Origin: Paulinella micropora
Taxonomy: Eukaryota; Cercozoa; Imbricatea; Euglyphida; Paulinellidae
Assembly (NCBI GenBank): GCA_019918135.1
Contig: WBZZ01005597.1
Span: 63,501-127,500, forward strand
DNA length: 64,000 nucleotides
Reading direction: 5' to 3'
The notes beneath the pieces were generated by a model. That model saw only the letters and a list, made by a program, of their open reading frames with translations, did not search any database and was not told the origin of the DNA. Every line of letters starts with the position of its first letter. Positions within the stretch are counted from its first letter, which is position 1. Of this stretch, positions 35,264 through 44,882 are shown one piece after another. Both the position numbers and the translations under genes were made by a program.

Positions 35264-35767
35264 TTAATTTGGTGCTATTGGTATATGATGCTTTCGCTTT
35301 GTGTGCTGATTTAGACTATCTCGTCTCATTTCCATATCACATTGCTGGCATTTGATTTTTTCTGCTTGTCGTTTTCTGGCATATTCTCGTCTCTTTTGTT
35401 TTGCTTCTTCACTTAATATCCTTTTTTTATTTTCGTGTATTTCTTTGATGTGTGTATTCAAATACAATTTACTTAGTTCTTTATCACATTGCGGACATTT
35501 AACCTTTTCTTCTTGCCTTTTTCTGTCATATTCTTTTTTATATGCTTTTTGTTCAGGTGTTAATATTTGTTTGTGCATTTTAGCATATTCATTCTGGTAT
35601 TTTTTACAGCATTCCTTACAGTAGTTTCTATTAGCATATGAATTTTCTGGGGTTCTCACAACTTTACAATTTCTACATACCTTTAAGCATTCATCACACA
35701 TTATATATGTATGTCCTTGTAATGATATCCGCCTGTATCCTTTCTTGTCGCAATATTCGCAATTCAT
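35264..35767 (-). CDS. Zinc-finger protein (C2H2 and CxxC clusters)
   Basis: 167 residues. The N-terminus has paired CxxC clusters (CEYCDKKGY, CDECLKVCRNCK, YCKECCKKYQ). Two C2H2-type fingers follow: KCPQCDKELSKLYLNTHIKE and KCQQCDMEMRRDSLNQHTKR. Lys/Arg-rich helices lie between. Probably a DNA- or RNA-binding regulator of the virus. It is the first gene inside the right terminal repeat and points inwards. Confidence 0.7.
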   Translation of the reverse strand: MNCEYCDKKGYRRISLQGHTYIMCDECLKVCRNCKVVRTPENSYANRNYCKECCKKYQNEYAKMHKQILTPEQKAYKKEYDRKRQEEKVKCPQCDKELSKLYLNTHIKEIHENKKRILSEEAKQKRREYARKRQAEKIKCQQCDMEMRRDSLNQHTKRKHHIPIAPN

Positions 35768-35887
35768 TTTTTATAAATAATGATGTGTAATGTTTAGAAC
35801 ATAATTCATTTATGGTTGGACCAAAAGACACAAAAAGAATTGGGAATTTGACCACACAACTTTTTTTGGCAGTATATGTAAAAACGG

Positions 35888-36010
35888 GGGGATAATGCTG
35901 TTATCTCTTTATACGACAGACTTTGTAAAAAATGGCCTGCGATAGGGAAATTAAAATGGGAAGGGGGGGGTGGGCCATAGAAACACCCCCCCTTTCCTTT
36001 CCTGTTTTTT
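35888..36010 (-). repeat. PLV right terminal inverted repeat (123 bp)
   Basis: Mirror copy of the left repeat. It is followed directly by the second GTTCCC target copy at 36011-36016. Confidence 0.95.
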
Positions 36011-36016
36011 GTTCCC

Positions 36017-36355
36017 TTTCCCCTGGCCTCCGTTTTTCCCATCCCCCCTTCTTGTACATCTTGTAAATGCTTCCCTCCCCTTGATTACTAATGTCGTCTG
36101 CATTTTACTTATTTAAACAGTTTTGCTCCTTTCCACCCTTCCCGCTCATTTGTTATGTTCGTTTTTTTTCTCGTGCAGCTTTTTCGCGGGCGGGGACGGG
36201 GTGTGGGGGGAGGGGGGGCAGAGAAGTAGAACGAAGGATTAGAAAGAAAGATTAAAAGCAAAGAGTCATCCTGCCTTTTTTTCTGCTCGCCCCTTGTTTT
36301 TAATATTCTTCGTTCTAGAGATTCAATTCACACGTGTTGTGGTCTCGCTCTCCAG
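36017..36355. other. Pyrimidine-rich flank and upstream region right of the provirus
   Basis: C/T-rich and G-run sequence, then a GC-poor stretch leading to the next gene. No gene is seen. GC-rich block composition resumes here. Confidence 0.6.
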
Positions 36356-38326
36356 ATGAGTCAACCAGTTACGCTGGGAGACACGCTCCGCAAGGTTGTG
36401 ACCACGTTGCTGTCCATAGCCAAGTTACGTCAGGAACAAGAAAGCGCCATGATTGATCTCGCAACAAACGTCCAGATTGAGGGGAGAATAGGTTCTTTCA
36501 AGTGCTCTCTTCTCAGAGCGCCTTGTCCACCCATTCTGTATGGTGCTAAAAGTCTGCTTCATTGGGACATTGATAGGGACCTCTCAAAAAGCGACGGCAG
36601 AAGCTTGAACACAAATTGTGATTGGGACAGAGTAATTCAAGCCACGGTCCTAACCTACAGAGACTTTGCAGGCAAATTGGAAACTGTTTGGAACAGCGAT
36701 GAACGGTGCAGTGGCGTGCTCAACAAGTTTATTGAAAACTACATTGTAGTCTCTGGTTGGACGTCAGCCCAAGAATTCCGGAAAACCAGCTTTGCCACAT
36801 TCAAGGAGTACTACAAAAAAATCTCAGAACAGCAGACTATTGAGCATGAATTTGTTGGTTACTTCAGTCCATTCAGTACTAGCACCGCCAAAAAAAAGTT
36901 CGATGAAAATTACTTCGAGGACCAAAAACTTGAAATTATCTTTGGCTCACCTATGTACAAAGGCAAAGTTAGTGGCGATGCTAGCTTTGTCTTCCCGATG
37001 CGGAGAGCCTTGCTTTTTTTCTACTTTCTGCTGACATGTCCCGCTGGCGCGCTGATCCAGCAACACGCTGTTGCCCCGGGGACCGACAAACTAGTCCACG
37101 ACAAAGTACAAGACACAGGCGAGCACGAACGTTTTAAGGAGATTTACAAAGACAAAAAGAGTTTGTCCTCTGCCAAGCTAATCGCGGAGCTGGCCGCGCA
37201 GGCCTGTGAGAACTTCCTGCTAGACGGAACGCGCCTGCGAGTCGTGACGTATGCGAATGGCCAGCTGGAAGAAGAAGAAGAGGGAGGAGGAGCGAAGCAG
37301 AGGCCCGGCACAACAGCCGCATCTGAGCTTGCGGGTGCATTTCACAGTTCTCTGCTGGCCTCGTTTCCTGCGGGCTGCGACCTGTCCCAAGCGGTCATAA
37401 CTTCCTGTCAAGCGTCTTGCGCGCTGAGCCTGTTCGCCGCGACCCCTTCTACTGGCAACCCTGTCGATCGGCATTATGCGGCGGATTTCTTGTTCAAGAT
37501 CTTGAAGCCAGGCCCGGCATACGAGCTGTGCGTGTATAGCGCTTGTACACAGGCGGCCTTGTTTGCCTCTACGCAGCCCAGCACGGCACCAAGCGACATG
37601 TTCAAGGTTATGTACACACCGCTCGATGTCACTACACAGGTCAAGAGGATGCACAGCTCCTGCGCTGGTACTGATACTTGGAACGGCAGGCACCCCCTTA
37701 CACGCCTCCCGGGCGGCGCCGTCGCTTATTCGGCGCTGTGCGTAGCCCACCCGACCATAGCCGCCTCGGCCTCGTACGCTACATTCAAAAAGGCACACCC
37801 GGAAGTGGCGCGGGCCTGGCTGACGACAGAAGAGTTGTTCGCGTCCTACCGCGTAGGGCTGCTCGTGTGCTACACGCTGCCCGCTATGGGGGAACGGCGC
37901 GGCCTCCTGCAGACCGCCGTCTCCACGGCGGCGTGCCTGGTGGCCCCCAAGAATGCCGGGGCCGCGGTGCACGCGATATTCAACCACTGCCAGTACTGGC
38001 TGCCCCTAGGAGACCAGAGCTCGCTGGTTGCAGCGGCCGAGCTGCCGAACGACCGTCATTTGCTTCTGCTGTCCGACCACCACGACAAATTCTCGGTCCA
38101 GAACGTGCCGACAGCCGAGTACAATTCCCGGACCGGCGGCTGGGCGCAGTGGTACAGGCAACGTTTGCTCTTCGACCTGAGCTGCTGGGTGGAAGGTGTC
38201 GACTCAGCTAGCATCCAGGCAGACACGCACCAGATTGCCTCGGCGGCAATCGACAGTGTGCAAAAGTCTGCTCTGTCGAGCTCGGGTCGCACGGCATTTG
38301 CGCGGTGGTCTTTGGGCCAGGCATAA
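36356..38326 (+). CDS. Orphan 656-residue protein
   Basis: Starts MSQPVTLGDTLRKVVTTLLS. It is helical and globular throughout, with a hydrophobic segment (RRALLFFYFLLTCPAGALI, residues ~220-238) and a short EEEEEGGGAK linker. The C-terminal half is Ala/Ser/Cys-rich. Codon use shifts from moderate GC in the first ~230 codons to high GC afterwards, as in a fusion or transfer event. No known domain. It converges on the next gene across a hairpin. Confidence 0.6.
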   Translation: MSQPVTLGDTLRKVVTTLLSIAKLRQEQESAMIDLATNVQIEGRIGSFKCSLLRAPCPPILYGAKSLLHWDIDRDLSKSDGRSLNTNCDWDRVIQATVLTYRDFAGKLETVWNSDERCSGVLNKFIENYIVVSGWTSAQEFRKTSFATFKEYYKKISEQQTIEHEFVGYFSPFSTSTAKKKFDENYFEDQKLEIIFGSPMYKGKVSGDASFVFPMRRALLFFYFLLTCPAGALIQQHAVAPGTDKLVHDKVQDTGEHERFKEIYKDKKSLSSAKLIAELAAQACENFLLDGTRLRVVTYANGQLEEEEEGGGAKQRPGTTAASELAGAFHSSLLASFPAGCDLSQAVITSCQASCALSLFAATPSTGNPVDRHYAADFLFKILKPGPAYELCVYSACTQAALFASTQPSTAPSDMFKVMYTPLDVTTQVKRMHSSCAGTDTWNGRHPLTRLPGGAVAYSALCVAHPTIAASASYATFKKAHPEVARAWLTTEELFASYRVGLLVCYTLPAMGERRGLLQTAVSTAACLVAPKNAGAAVHAIFNHCQYWLPLGDQSSLVAAAELPNDRHLLLLSDHHDKFSVQNVPTAEYNSRTGGWAQWYRQRLLFDLSCWVEGVDSASIQADTHQIASAAIDSVQKSALSSSGRTAFARWSLGQA

Positions 38327-38350
38327 CGCACAAGAAAAAAAACCCGGGGG

Positions 38351-38387
38351 CGGAAGTTCGGTGGCGAAACCACGGCCCAAACTTCCG
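38351..38387. terminator. Hairpin between convergent genes
   Basis: CGGAAGTT pairs with AACTTCCG, with an inner GTGG/CCAC, 24 bases after the plus-strand stop. T-runs follow. A possible transcript-end signal. Confidence 0.5.
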
Positions 38388-38498
38388 TCCGTTTCTTGTT
38401 ACATTGTTTTTTTTAAATAAGTTTTTGTTTTCTTTCACCCTTTTTCGGCGAGAGCCGGCGAGAGGTTTTTGTAGTCTCTGCGTTCCAAATCTTGTTTT

Positions 38499-39278
38499 TT
38501 ACTGAATGTAGACACGGCCCATTTGTCCGAACTGAGCGGAGCGCACGCTGAGACCCACGAACTGCTCGTTGAGTTCGGTTGTCATGGCCAGCTCCAGCCT
38601 CCAGTCGACTAGGTTCAAGATGAGCTGATGCAGCTGGGCCGCACTTTTGCCTGGCAGCTCTGCTTCTTCGTACATTTTGGGGAAATCACGTTTTTGCGAG
38701 GCCGTCAGCAAGCTGCGCGCCTCGATCAAGAACCGAGTGCGCGAGTCCTGCCCTTGTATGTCGATCTTGTCGTAATGTTCCTGCTGGGTAGGCAGCCTAG
38801 TGAACAAGAGCATGTCGTTGTGCGCCCACTGTTGCCCCTTGCCGTAGCGCGGCAGGAACACGTCCGACACACCCTGCACCTGCACCCGCAGGGGCTTGGA
38901 CGGCCGCCCGCCGGGCTCGCTGTCCTCGCCGCAGATGCCCAGAAAGGTCCACTCGGTGAGCTCCGTGGCTTCGTCGTCCTTTTTGGCGGGCGCCGTTCCC
39001 GGTTCGCCCTTGGCTTTGCCCTCGGGCTCATAGATTGGCCAGTTGGTGACACAATTCGTCACGTTGATGAAGCTAGTTCTCGACCGCAAGATGGCCGCGT
39101 TCTTGGCCACCAACAGGTCGCACGGGCGCAGTTGGATGACTGGCTCGCCCTGGTACCCAGCGGGCCGGTCGCGCTTCATGCTGTCGGCCCTCGTCTGCGC
39201 CAGGGCACTGATAGCCACGGCGCCATATTCTTCTTCTTCGGGGGTCAGCACCCCGTACTTGACTCTGCTTCCGTCCAT
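38499..39278 (-). CDS. Orphan 259-residue protein
   Basis: Starts MDGSRVKYGVLTPEEEEYGA. Mixed alpha/beta, with a Lys/Glu/Pro linker (EGKAKGEPGTAPAKKDD) in the middle and a Val-rich C-terminus. No recognisable motif, signal peptide or membrane span. It lies divergent from the Rab relic. Confidence 0.55.
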   Translation of the reverse strand: MDGSRVKYGVLTPEEEEYGAVAISALAQTRADSMKRDRPAGYQGEPVIQLRPCDLLVAKNAAILRSRTSFINVTNCVTNWPIYEPEGKAKGEPGTAPAKKDDEATELTEWTFLGICGEDSEPGGRPSKPLRVQVQGVSDVFLPRYGKGQQWAHNDMLLFTRLPTQQEHYDKIDIQGQDSRTRFLIEARSLLTASQKRDFPKMYEEAELPGKSAAQLHQLILNLVDWRLELAMTTELNEQFVGLSVRSAQFGQMGRVYIQ

Positions 39279-39888
39279 CGAAAGTGTGCAAACCAGAACC
39301 AGAAAGAGAGGTTACGAGGCTCTCACCAAAGTGCGAGCGCGGGGGACGAGAAGAGAGCCAAAAATGAGGGGAGGGCCAAGAAAAAAAAGGCCTGAAATCT
39401 CTGCGCTTTGTTTTTCTTTCTTTAAAACCTCCCTTTTGCTTTTTTCTCCCCCGCCCTTGGATTAAACGAGCCGTTGCCTTTTTCTTTGCTTGTCCTGCTG
39501 CCTTCCCTTCCCTCCCCCCTTGCCCTCGCCCTTCCCGGGCCTCGCGCGCCCTTGCCGCCCCGTACCTAACCCCCCCCCCTCCCCGTACCTAACCCCCCCC
39601 GTACCTAACCCCTTTCCACACTCTTCACACACACACACCCCCTTTCCACACTTTTTTCCAAACCCCGCCCGCGGTTCCCCCCTCCCCGAGTACTAGACGA
39701 AGCAAATTTGGTTCAGAAGAAAAAACGAAGCCCTGCCCCCCCCCCCTATTCTTTTACGCTCCCTTCTTTTGTGCGTGTTTGGCTTTTTTTTGCTTGGTTT
39801 TTTTATTAAAAAAAAAACAATTCTTCTCCTTGGCAAACCCCAAGGCAGACCTCACAGTCCCCCCCCCCCCAAAAAAAAAGGCAAGGGT
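39279..39888. other. Low-complexity intergenic region
   Basis: T- and C-rich with three close copies of CGTACCTAACCCC (near 39561-39615), CACA runs, and long C and A homopolymers up to the next ATG. No gene is seen. Confidence 0.6.
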
Positions 39889-40563
39889 ATGCAAAAAAGG
39901 GTCGCGACCGGCAAATACCTCAAAGTAGTCATGCTGGGATCTTCGAGCGCAGGCAAGTCCTCTCTCTTGCAGAAGCTTGCGGATAACAGGCCCCCCAGCG
40001 AATGCCACACCCCCGCCACGGTTGGTCTAGATTTCAAGATCTTGCCCGCCATAGAGCTCGATAACCAACTGCACCAGATCTGGGTCTAGGACACGGCCGG
40101 GCAGGAGCGTTTTGACTCCATGATTTCGAATTACATGCGCGGCGCGCACATGGCCCTGGTGTGCTGCAGCTTAGAAAAAGAAAATTTCTACCAGGAGGTA
40201 CTGAAGTTTAACACTTCTTCGAAAGACAAGAACGAGGACATCCTGTTCGTGCTGGTCGGCTGCCAGCGCGATCGGGGGTACGATGGCGCAGAGGACGAAC
40301 TGCACGGCAACAGTGACTTGAGGCAGCGGTTCGGGGGCAGGATCCTGCATACTAGCGCAGAAACAGACTCGCAAGAAGAATTGATGGCTAAGATCCGGCC
40401 GTTCTTGGTGCAGGCGGCCGAGATCAGCCACAGGAGAGCAGAGAAAGAAACGGTCGGCGTCGTCGACACCAGCAACGGCGTGAAGGCGGGCTGCTGCTTA
40501 AGTACCTGCGCTGGCAGCGCCGGCCCCCGCACGAAATCATTAAAAAAAACGGTCTTTCTGTAA
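39889..40563 (+). pseudogene. Rab-like small GTPase, broken by GTCTAG
   Basis: A Rab-like fold is clear: G1 GSSSAGKSS, switch I TVGLDFK, G3 DTAGQERFDS, G5-like TSAE. Directly before the G3 motif, where Rabs read I-W-D-T-A-G, the sequence has I-W-V-stop-D-T-A-G. Six extra bases, GTCTAG (40084-40089), bring in a TAG while keeping frame. G4 is also degenerate (GCQRD for the usual NKxD). A Cys pair (KAGCCLS), like a prenylation site, is followed by ~20 extra residues. Rabs steer vesicle traffic; this copy probably does not work. It could be host-derived or giant-virus-derived. Confidence 0.8.
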
Positions 40564-40639
40564 ACGCGAGTTCAAGCCAACCCGGAACAAAAATGGGGTG
40601 ATCATTCTTTTTTTTTAATTGGTGTGCGTTCGCGCGTCG

Positions 40640-42574
40640 TCACGTTCCAGCGCTCGTGGGGCCTTGCTTGTACCAAACAGCAAACCCTTCTGCTAGCTGC
40701 ACCGACACTGCGCCGTCAGCCGGGGGTTCCTGCGTAAAGCAGCTGCTGGGCCAGACCGCGTACCAGGGAGAGCGGCTCCTCTTGTCGTCCCAGCTGCCCG
40801 TGATAATCTTGCGGTAATTCTCTTGGCATTGTCCGCTCGTTAGGGGCACGGGCAGCAGGGGCGGCGGCACCACCGCCTGCAAAAGCGCGCAAGCCCGCGC
40901 CACACCGTCACGAACGTCCTGCCCGACCGGCAGCAGGTCGACGACGCTGCCGCAGTTGCGGCCGCCGCCACATTCCCGGCACGACCGGTGGCTGTCCAGC
41001 AGGCAGCACATCGGGGCCCCGACGCTCATGAGCTCGTCGGAGCCCGGGTAACCCCCGGCCCGCACCGCAAACTGTCCGGAGGAGTCGTCTTGCGGGCAGA
41101 ACAAGAACGACACGTCCCGGTAGCCCCGCGCGCTCTGCGTGTTGTACGGGCTCTGGCGCGTGTGCACGGGGAACACGCCCGCAGCCACGTCCGCCCAGTG
41201 CGGCCGGTACAAGAAGTGTTCTCTCAGCAGGGGCTGCACGCCGCCGCCGGCCAACAGGTTTTGGTTCGCCAGCGTAATCACCGTGCAGTCTACGGGGAGC
41301 AACGGCAGGCTCTGGCGGCCGGCCCCCAGCAGCCGCCTGGCCTGCCCGACCGTGTGGCCCGGCGGCTGCTGCGCCCTTCGCGCCCGGAGCCAGGCCGACG
41401 GTACCAGCAGGCAGAACACGTGGCACTGGATCCTGGCGTCGTCCCGGGGCAGGGCCGTTTCGTTCGAGATCTGGGCCCCCCGCCTGGCCGCCTCGAACTC
41501 GCGCGCCTCTGCCACGGGCACCTCCTGCCGGGAGACGGGGTCGCCGGCGCCCACACCGAAGGCTACGCTGCCTACTACCAGCGTTGTTCGGTAGAACTTG
41601 AGCGCGCACGTCACTACCAGCGCTAGCAGCGGCGGCAGCGCGTCGATATAGTCCAAGACTGACTCGCACCAGCACAGGAAACTCTCGGACTGGAGGTAGC
41701 AGCTCAGCGACAGGCTCTCGCAGTCGTCTGCGCGCTGGGCCGCCAGCTCGCCCGGCAGGTCCAGCGTGTGCAGCACCTGGTCGCGCAAACGGAAGTCGTG
41801 CTTGCCGCGCGCCCCGCCCCCGCCGCACACGTCCAGCCTGTCCTCCAGGTACCACTGCGCCCGGCTGAAAATTCCTAGCATTTCTGCCAAGACCTCGCCG
41901 CCCAGCGCCAGCAGCCTTTGCAAGGGCTTGCTCAGACTGGCGTTTGAAATGCGGGCCTCGCGCAACAATTCTTGTGCACTTTTTCCTTGCAGGTCCCCGT
42001 GCTGCCACACCAGCCTTTCTGTCAGACCTAAGCGCCGCAGGGCCCAGGCGCAGTGGTACGCCCAGTGGCACAGCGCCGGCTGTCTAACGGCGGCCAGCCA
42101 CTTTTCGTCTATGGTCTTAGCCCGGGCGCAGGCTTCCGCTGCCTGCTGCAGTTCTTTAGGCGTGGGCCCCTTGTACGCGGCCCTCACCTGCCTCTGCAGC
42201 AGCCGCATTTCCACTGCCCCCGGCATCCTGCAGCCGCCGAACAAGCTCTCGCGAAAGTAGTCCAGGTGCCTAATCCTGGCGGTGGTCTGGGCAAAGGGTA
42301 CGTTCGAATCCATGACACACCCATTAAATTCGGTCGACAACTGTTCTAGCAACGTCTTAAGCTCGGTCCTGGTTCGCGTTGCCGATGTTTGCTGTGTGTC
42401 GTCTGCGGCCCACTCGAGCTTCTCGATACTGAACGCCCCGGCCCCGGACCCCTTCTTATCCGCCCACACCAGCGTTCGGTCTATGCACGTGATGCCCTGG
42501 TGCCCCACGGCGCCCGACAGCGGCACCAGGCCGAAAAGGCTGACCGCCACGGGGCGCCCGGGGTCTCGACCCAT
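40640..42574 (-). CDS. Orphan protein, N-terminus cut by a rearrangement junction
   Basis: About 640 residues, GC-rich, Cys- and Leu-rich (SCYLQSESFLCWCESVLDYI; CRECGGGRNCGS). No family is recognised. The only available start ATG (42574) lies inside a piece of retrotransposon integrase that begins at 42565. The true N-terminus has therefore been lost or lies elsewhere. The last GC-rich-block residue is at about codon 4. It is the last gene of the GC-rich block. Confidence 0.5.
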   Translation of the reverse strand: MGRDPGRPVAVSLFGLVPLSGAVGHQGITCIDRTLVWADKKGSGAGAFSIEKLEWAADDTQQTSATRTRTELKTLLEQLSTEFNGCVMDSNVPFAQTTARIRHLDYFRESLFGGCRMPGAVEMRLLQRQVRAAYKGPTPKELQQAAEACARAKTIDEKWLAAVRQPALCHWAYHCAWALRRLGLTERLVWQHGDLQGKSAQELLREARISNASLSKPLQRLLALGGEVLAEMLGIFSRAQWYLEDRLDVCGGGGARGKHDFRLRDQVLHTLDLPGELAAQRADDCESLSLSCYLQSESFLCWCESVLDYIDALPPLLALVVTCALKFYRTTLVVGSVAFGVGAGDPVSRQEVPVAEAREFEAARRGAQISNETALPRDDARIQCHVFCLLVPSAWLRARRAQQPPGHTVGQARRLLGAGRQSLPLLPVDCTVITLANQNLLAGGGVQPLLREHFLYRPHWADVAAGVFPVHTRQSPYNTQSARGYRDVSFLFCPQDDSSGQFAVRAGGYPGSDELMSVGAPMCCLLDSHRSCRECGGGRNCGSVVDLLPVGQDVRDGVARACALLQAVVPPPLLPVPLTSGQCQENYRKIITGSWDDKRSRSPWYAVWPSSCFTQEPPADGAVSVQLAEGFAVWYKQGPTSAGT

Positions 42575-42781
42575 GCTCTTTGATTCTCCTTCTTCGTGTA
42601 ATACATCTTTAGTGAGGCTTTGAGGGGTCCGTGTACCCGCTCGATTTTCCCATTTGCTCGCGGGTTATAGGCAGTAACATATTGCCATTTCATCCCGTAA
42701 TACTTAGATAGTTTGTCGATGACCTCGTTATTAAAGTCCGAGCCTCGATCAGAACATATCTTTCTTGGTACTCCGATCTGT
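42565..42781 (-). mobile_element. Captured 217-bp integrase fragment of a Ty3/gypsy-like element
   Basis: Nearly identical to 46662-46878 of retrotransposon 1, with two differences seen. It encodes RGSDFNNEVIDKLSKYYGMK and PRANGKIERVHGPLKASLK. Unlike retrotransposon 1 it keeps the catalytic Glu. No LTR or target duplication adjoins it; both ends are blunt junctions with unrelated sequence. Confidence 0.9.
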
Positions 42782-42784
42782 AAA

Positions 42785-43640
42785 CTGACCAACTTGAAAA
42801 TTTTCAAGTTAACTTTGAATTTGAATTCAATTTTTCATTAATGTTGTTAGAATTGGATAAAATAAATATAACTACATTCATTTCAATGTAAAGCAGAAGA
42901 AAAACAAATAAAAACCAAGCTCAACAAGTCAAGTCTGAGTGTCACAGTGATAAGTGTAAAACAGGATCACTCACTCTAAAGTCTAAGCTTCCGCACCGGT
43001 TTTATTCTTCAAAAACATTATAAATATGATAAACAAGCTGGTATTAATATCATTCTATGCATAGTTCTAGTAGTCAGTGAGTAGGTATAACGAATACAGG
43101 TGAGTGGCAAGTATTCTGAGTGTCACAGTGACTAGTGTAAAGAAGGGTCACTCAACTTGAAGTCTAAGCTTCCGCACCGGTTTTATTCTTCAAAAACATT
43201 ATAAATATGCTGACCAAGCTGGTATTAATATAATTTCATGCATAGTTCAAGTAGTCAGTGAGTATGTATAACGAATACAAGTGAGTGGCAAGTATTCTGA
43301 GTGTCACAGTGACTAGTGTAAAACAGGGTCACTCAACTTGAAATCTAAGCTTCCGCACCGGTTTTATGCTTCAAAAACATTCTAAATATGCTGAACAAGC
43401 TAGTATTAATACACTTTCATGCATAGTTCAAGTAGTCGGTGAGTATGTATAACGACTATACGTGAGTGGCTACCACCAGTCACCAACTTGAAATTTTCTA
43501 GTCACAATTGAATTTGAATTTGAATTTGAAGTAATATAATTAGAATTTAATAAATTAAATATAATTATGCTGATTTTGATGTAAAACAACATAAAAACAA
43601 AGAAACTTGAACCAAGCTCAGACAAGCCAAAACCACTAGA
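42785..43640. repeat. 181-bp tandem repeats (3 units) between diverged direct repeats
   Basis: GTCACAGTGA recurs at 42941, 43122 and 43303 (period 181). Each unit carries AAGCTTCCGCACCGGTTTTA and TCATGCATAGTT. Flanking copies of an AT-rich block (ACCAACTTGAAA...ACCAAGCTCA) lie at ~42785-42930 and ~43480-43630. No coding. Satellite-like, or the remains of an element with internal repeats. Confidence 0.85.
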
Positions 43641-44072
43641 TGATCTAGCCAAGATATTGCTAACGGTCGAAAAAAGTTCAAGTGTAACTGCTAGAAATTC
43701 AAATTTTTTAAACTTTTTTTTGTTGTTTAAAATAGTTAAAATATATTAAAATCTTTCATTTTCATGCTACTCCCATCATTTTTCAAAACCTTGAGACTTA
43801 ACTTGCATGTTAACGCGTACTTTATCCTGTCATGCCACTATTTATGTATTGTGCGGCCCGGCCGGCCGACAAATTCGTGGGGTGCAAGCCAAGATATATG
43901 TTAATATTAAATCGTTGTTTTTTAAAATTTCATTTCAATACTGATCAAACTTTAATCACTTGAACTATTATTACTGAATAAAATCAAATTCAAGCCATAG
44001 AAGTTATGACCATACTAGTGTTTGTCACGAGTCACACGTCACGTAGTAAAATTAAGTCTCATAAACTGCAAA
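43641..44072. other. AT-rich non-coding stretch
   Basis: No gene or clear repeat seen, apart from a GGCCCGGCCGGCC patch near 43855. Confidence 0.5.
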
Positions 44073-44152
44073 GGGGCCCCCTACGCCGACCCCGCGCTGC
44101 CGACCCCGCCGCGCGCGGTGTCGCGCGGCGAGGTGAGGTCGGCAGCGCGGGG
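44073..44152. repeat. GC-rich foldback sequence split by retrotransposon 1
   Basis: CCCCGCGCTGCCGACC (44090-44105) pairs with GGTCGGCAGCGCGGGG (44137-44152), with an inner CGCCGCGCG/CGCGCGGCG. The left arm begins further out with GGGGCCCCCTACGCC. Its mirror is found beyond retrotransposon 1, at 63651-63666 (GGCGTTGGGGCCCGGC). So the element was whole before insertion. Confidence 0.75.
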
Positions 44153-44154
44153 TT

Positions 44155-44393
44155 TGTAATGCCACCCAACGATAGCTCGTAAAAAGTCGGTAATACAACC
44201 AAACACAGTCCTCACAAGATGAGAATGATGTCTCGTTATATTAGCTCAGTGAAGCAAAAAAGGAAAACGGCAACAGACCAGGAATAAAATTGCATCAGGT
44301 CCAATCCGGACAAATAAATACTGAAAAACAAGCTGGTGCACCTGTCACCAGGAAAATGTACTTTTCACCGGCTATCCGGGGGTGATGCCTACA
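44155..44393 (-). repeat. 3' LTR of retrotransposon 1 (239 bp)
   Basis: Begins TGTAATGCC and ends GATGCCTACA on the plus strand. It differs from the other LTR at roughly eight sites including indels, so the insertion is older than element 2. It also serves as the empty-site version for the element 2 insertion. Confidence 0.92.
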
Positions 44394-44882
44394 GTACCTC
44401 CTCCCGATTTTATGACGGAAATAGCATTTTTGTCATACAACTTCTGATTTCTTTCTGCAAATAGTATGCGCTATGGAGTCATGCCACACAGCGCATCGAC
44501 CCACGGATAGACGCTAAAAGACGATAAATATATCCTCATACGGCACGTCAAAGAATCTCTCTTTTCTTTTTTTTTCTCGGCAGTATGTCAAGAACAAACG
44601 TACTATTAATAAAAAAAATACAAGCAACGTGGTGCTGTAGTACGATTCCCCCTTTGATCTCCTTCTTCTTCTTATCATTATCATTATTATTATCATTACT
44701 ATTATTATTATTCACAGGGAGATCGTAAGTACATTGTCTTTTTAATGACATACCCTTGTATAAGGCGGATATCCTATGATATAGTATTAGGGGGCCAGTC
44801 CTAATAGCTATATCCGAAGTCGAGGTGTATGTACCTGACCCTGCGATATACCGACACAATTAGAGATTGACCGTGCTCAGGT

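Larger units (their letters stand above)
13618..36010. mobile_element. Integrated polinton-like virus (PLV), 22.4 kb, near complete
   Basis: The element is bounded by 123-bp inverted repeats beginning AAAAAACAGGAAAGG. Direct copies of GTTCCC flank it at 13612-13617 and 36011-36016. A 6-bp target duplication is what polinton/Maverick integrases make. Base composition drops sharply to AT-rich inside. It carries the expected set: rve integrase, packaging ATPase, adenain-like protease, minor and major capsid proteins and a replicase. Left-half accessory genes, a plus-strand morphogenesis block and minus-strand replication genes on the right give a clear layout. The TIRs differ only at the position of an A in a C-run, which suggests recent insertion. 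Yet fibre and lipase genes are broken, so it may now be defective. Confidence 0.93.

Noticed and set aside
37220-37987. 255-codon minus-strand frame inside the 656-residue gene
   Set aside because: Fully contained on the opposite strand of a longer, better-composed gene; a high-GC shadow.
39561-39615. CCTAACCC motifs as telomere repeats
   Set aside because: The unit is CGTACCTAACCCC with variable C-runs, only about three copies, internal to the window and surrounded by other C-rich low complexity.
44081-44152. tRNA or structured RNA gene in the GC-rich hairpin
   Set aside because: It folds as one long simple hairpin, with no cloverleaf; the mirror half beyond the retrotransposon shows it is a foldback DNA element.
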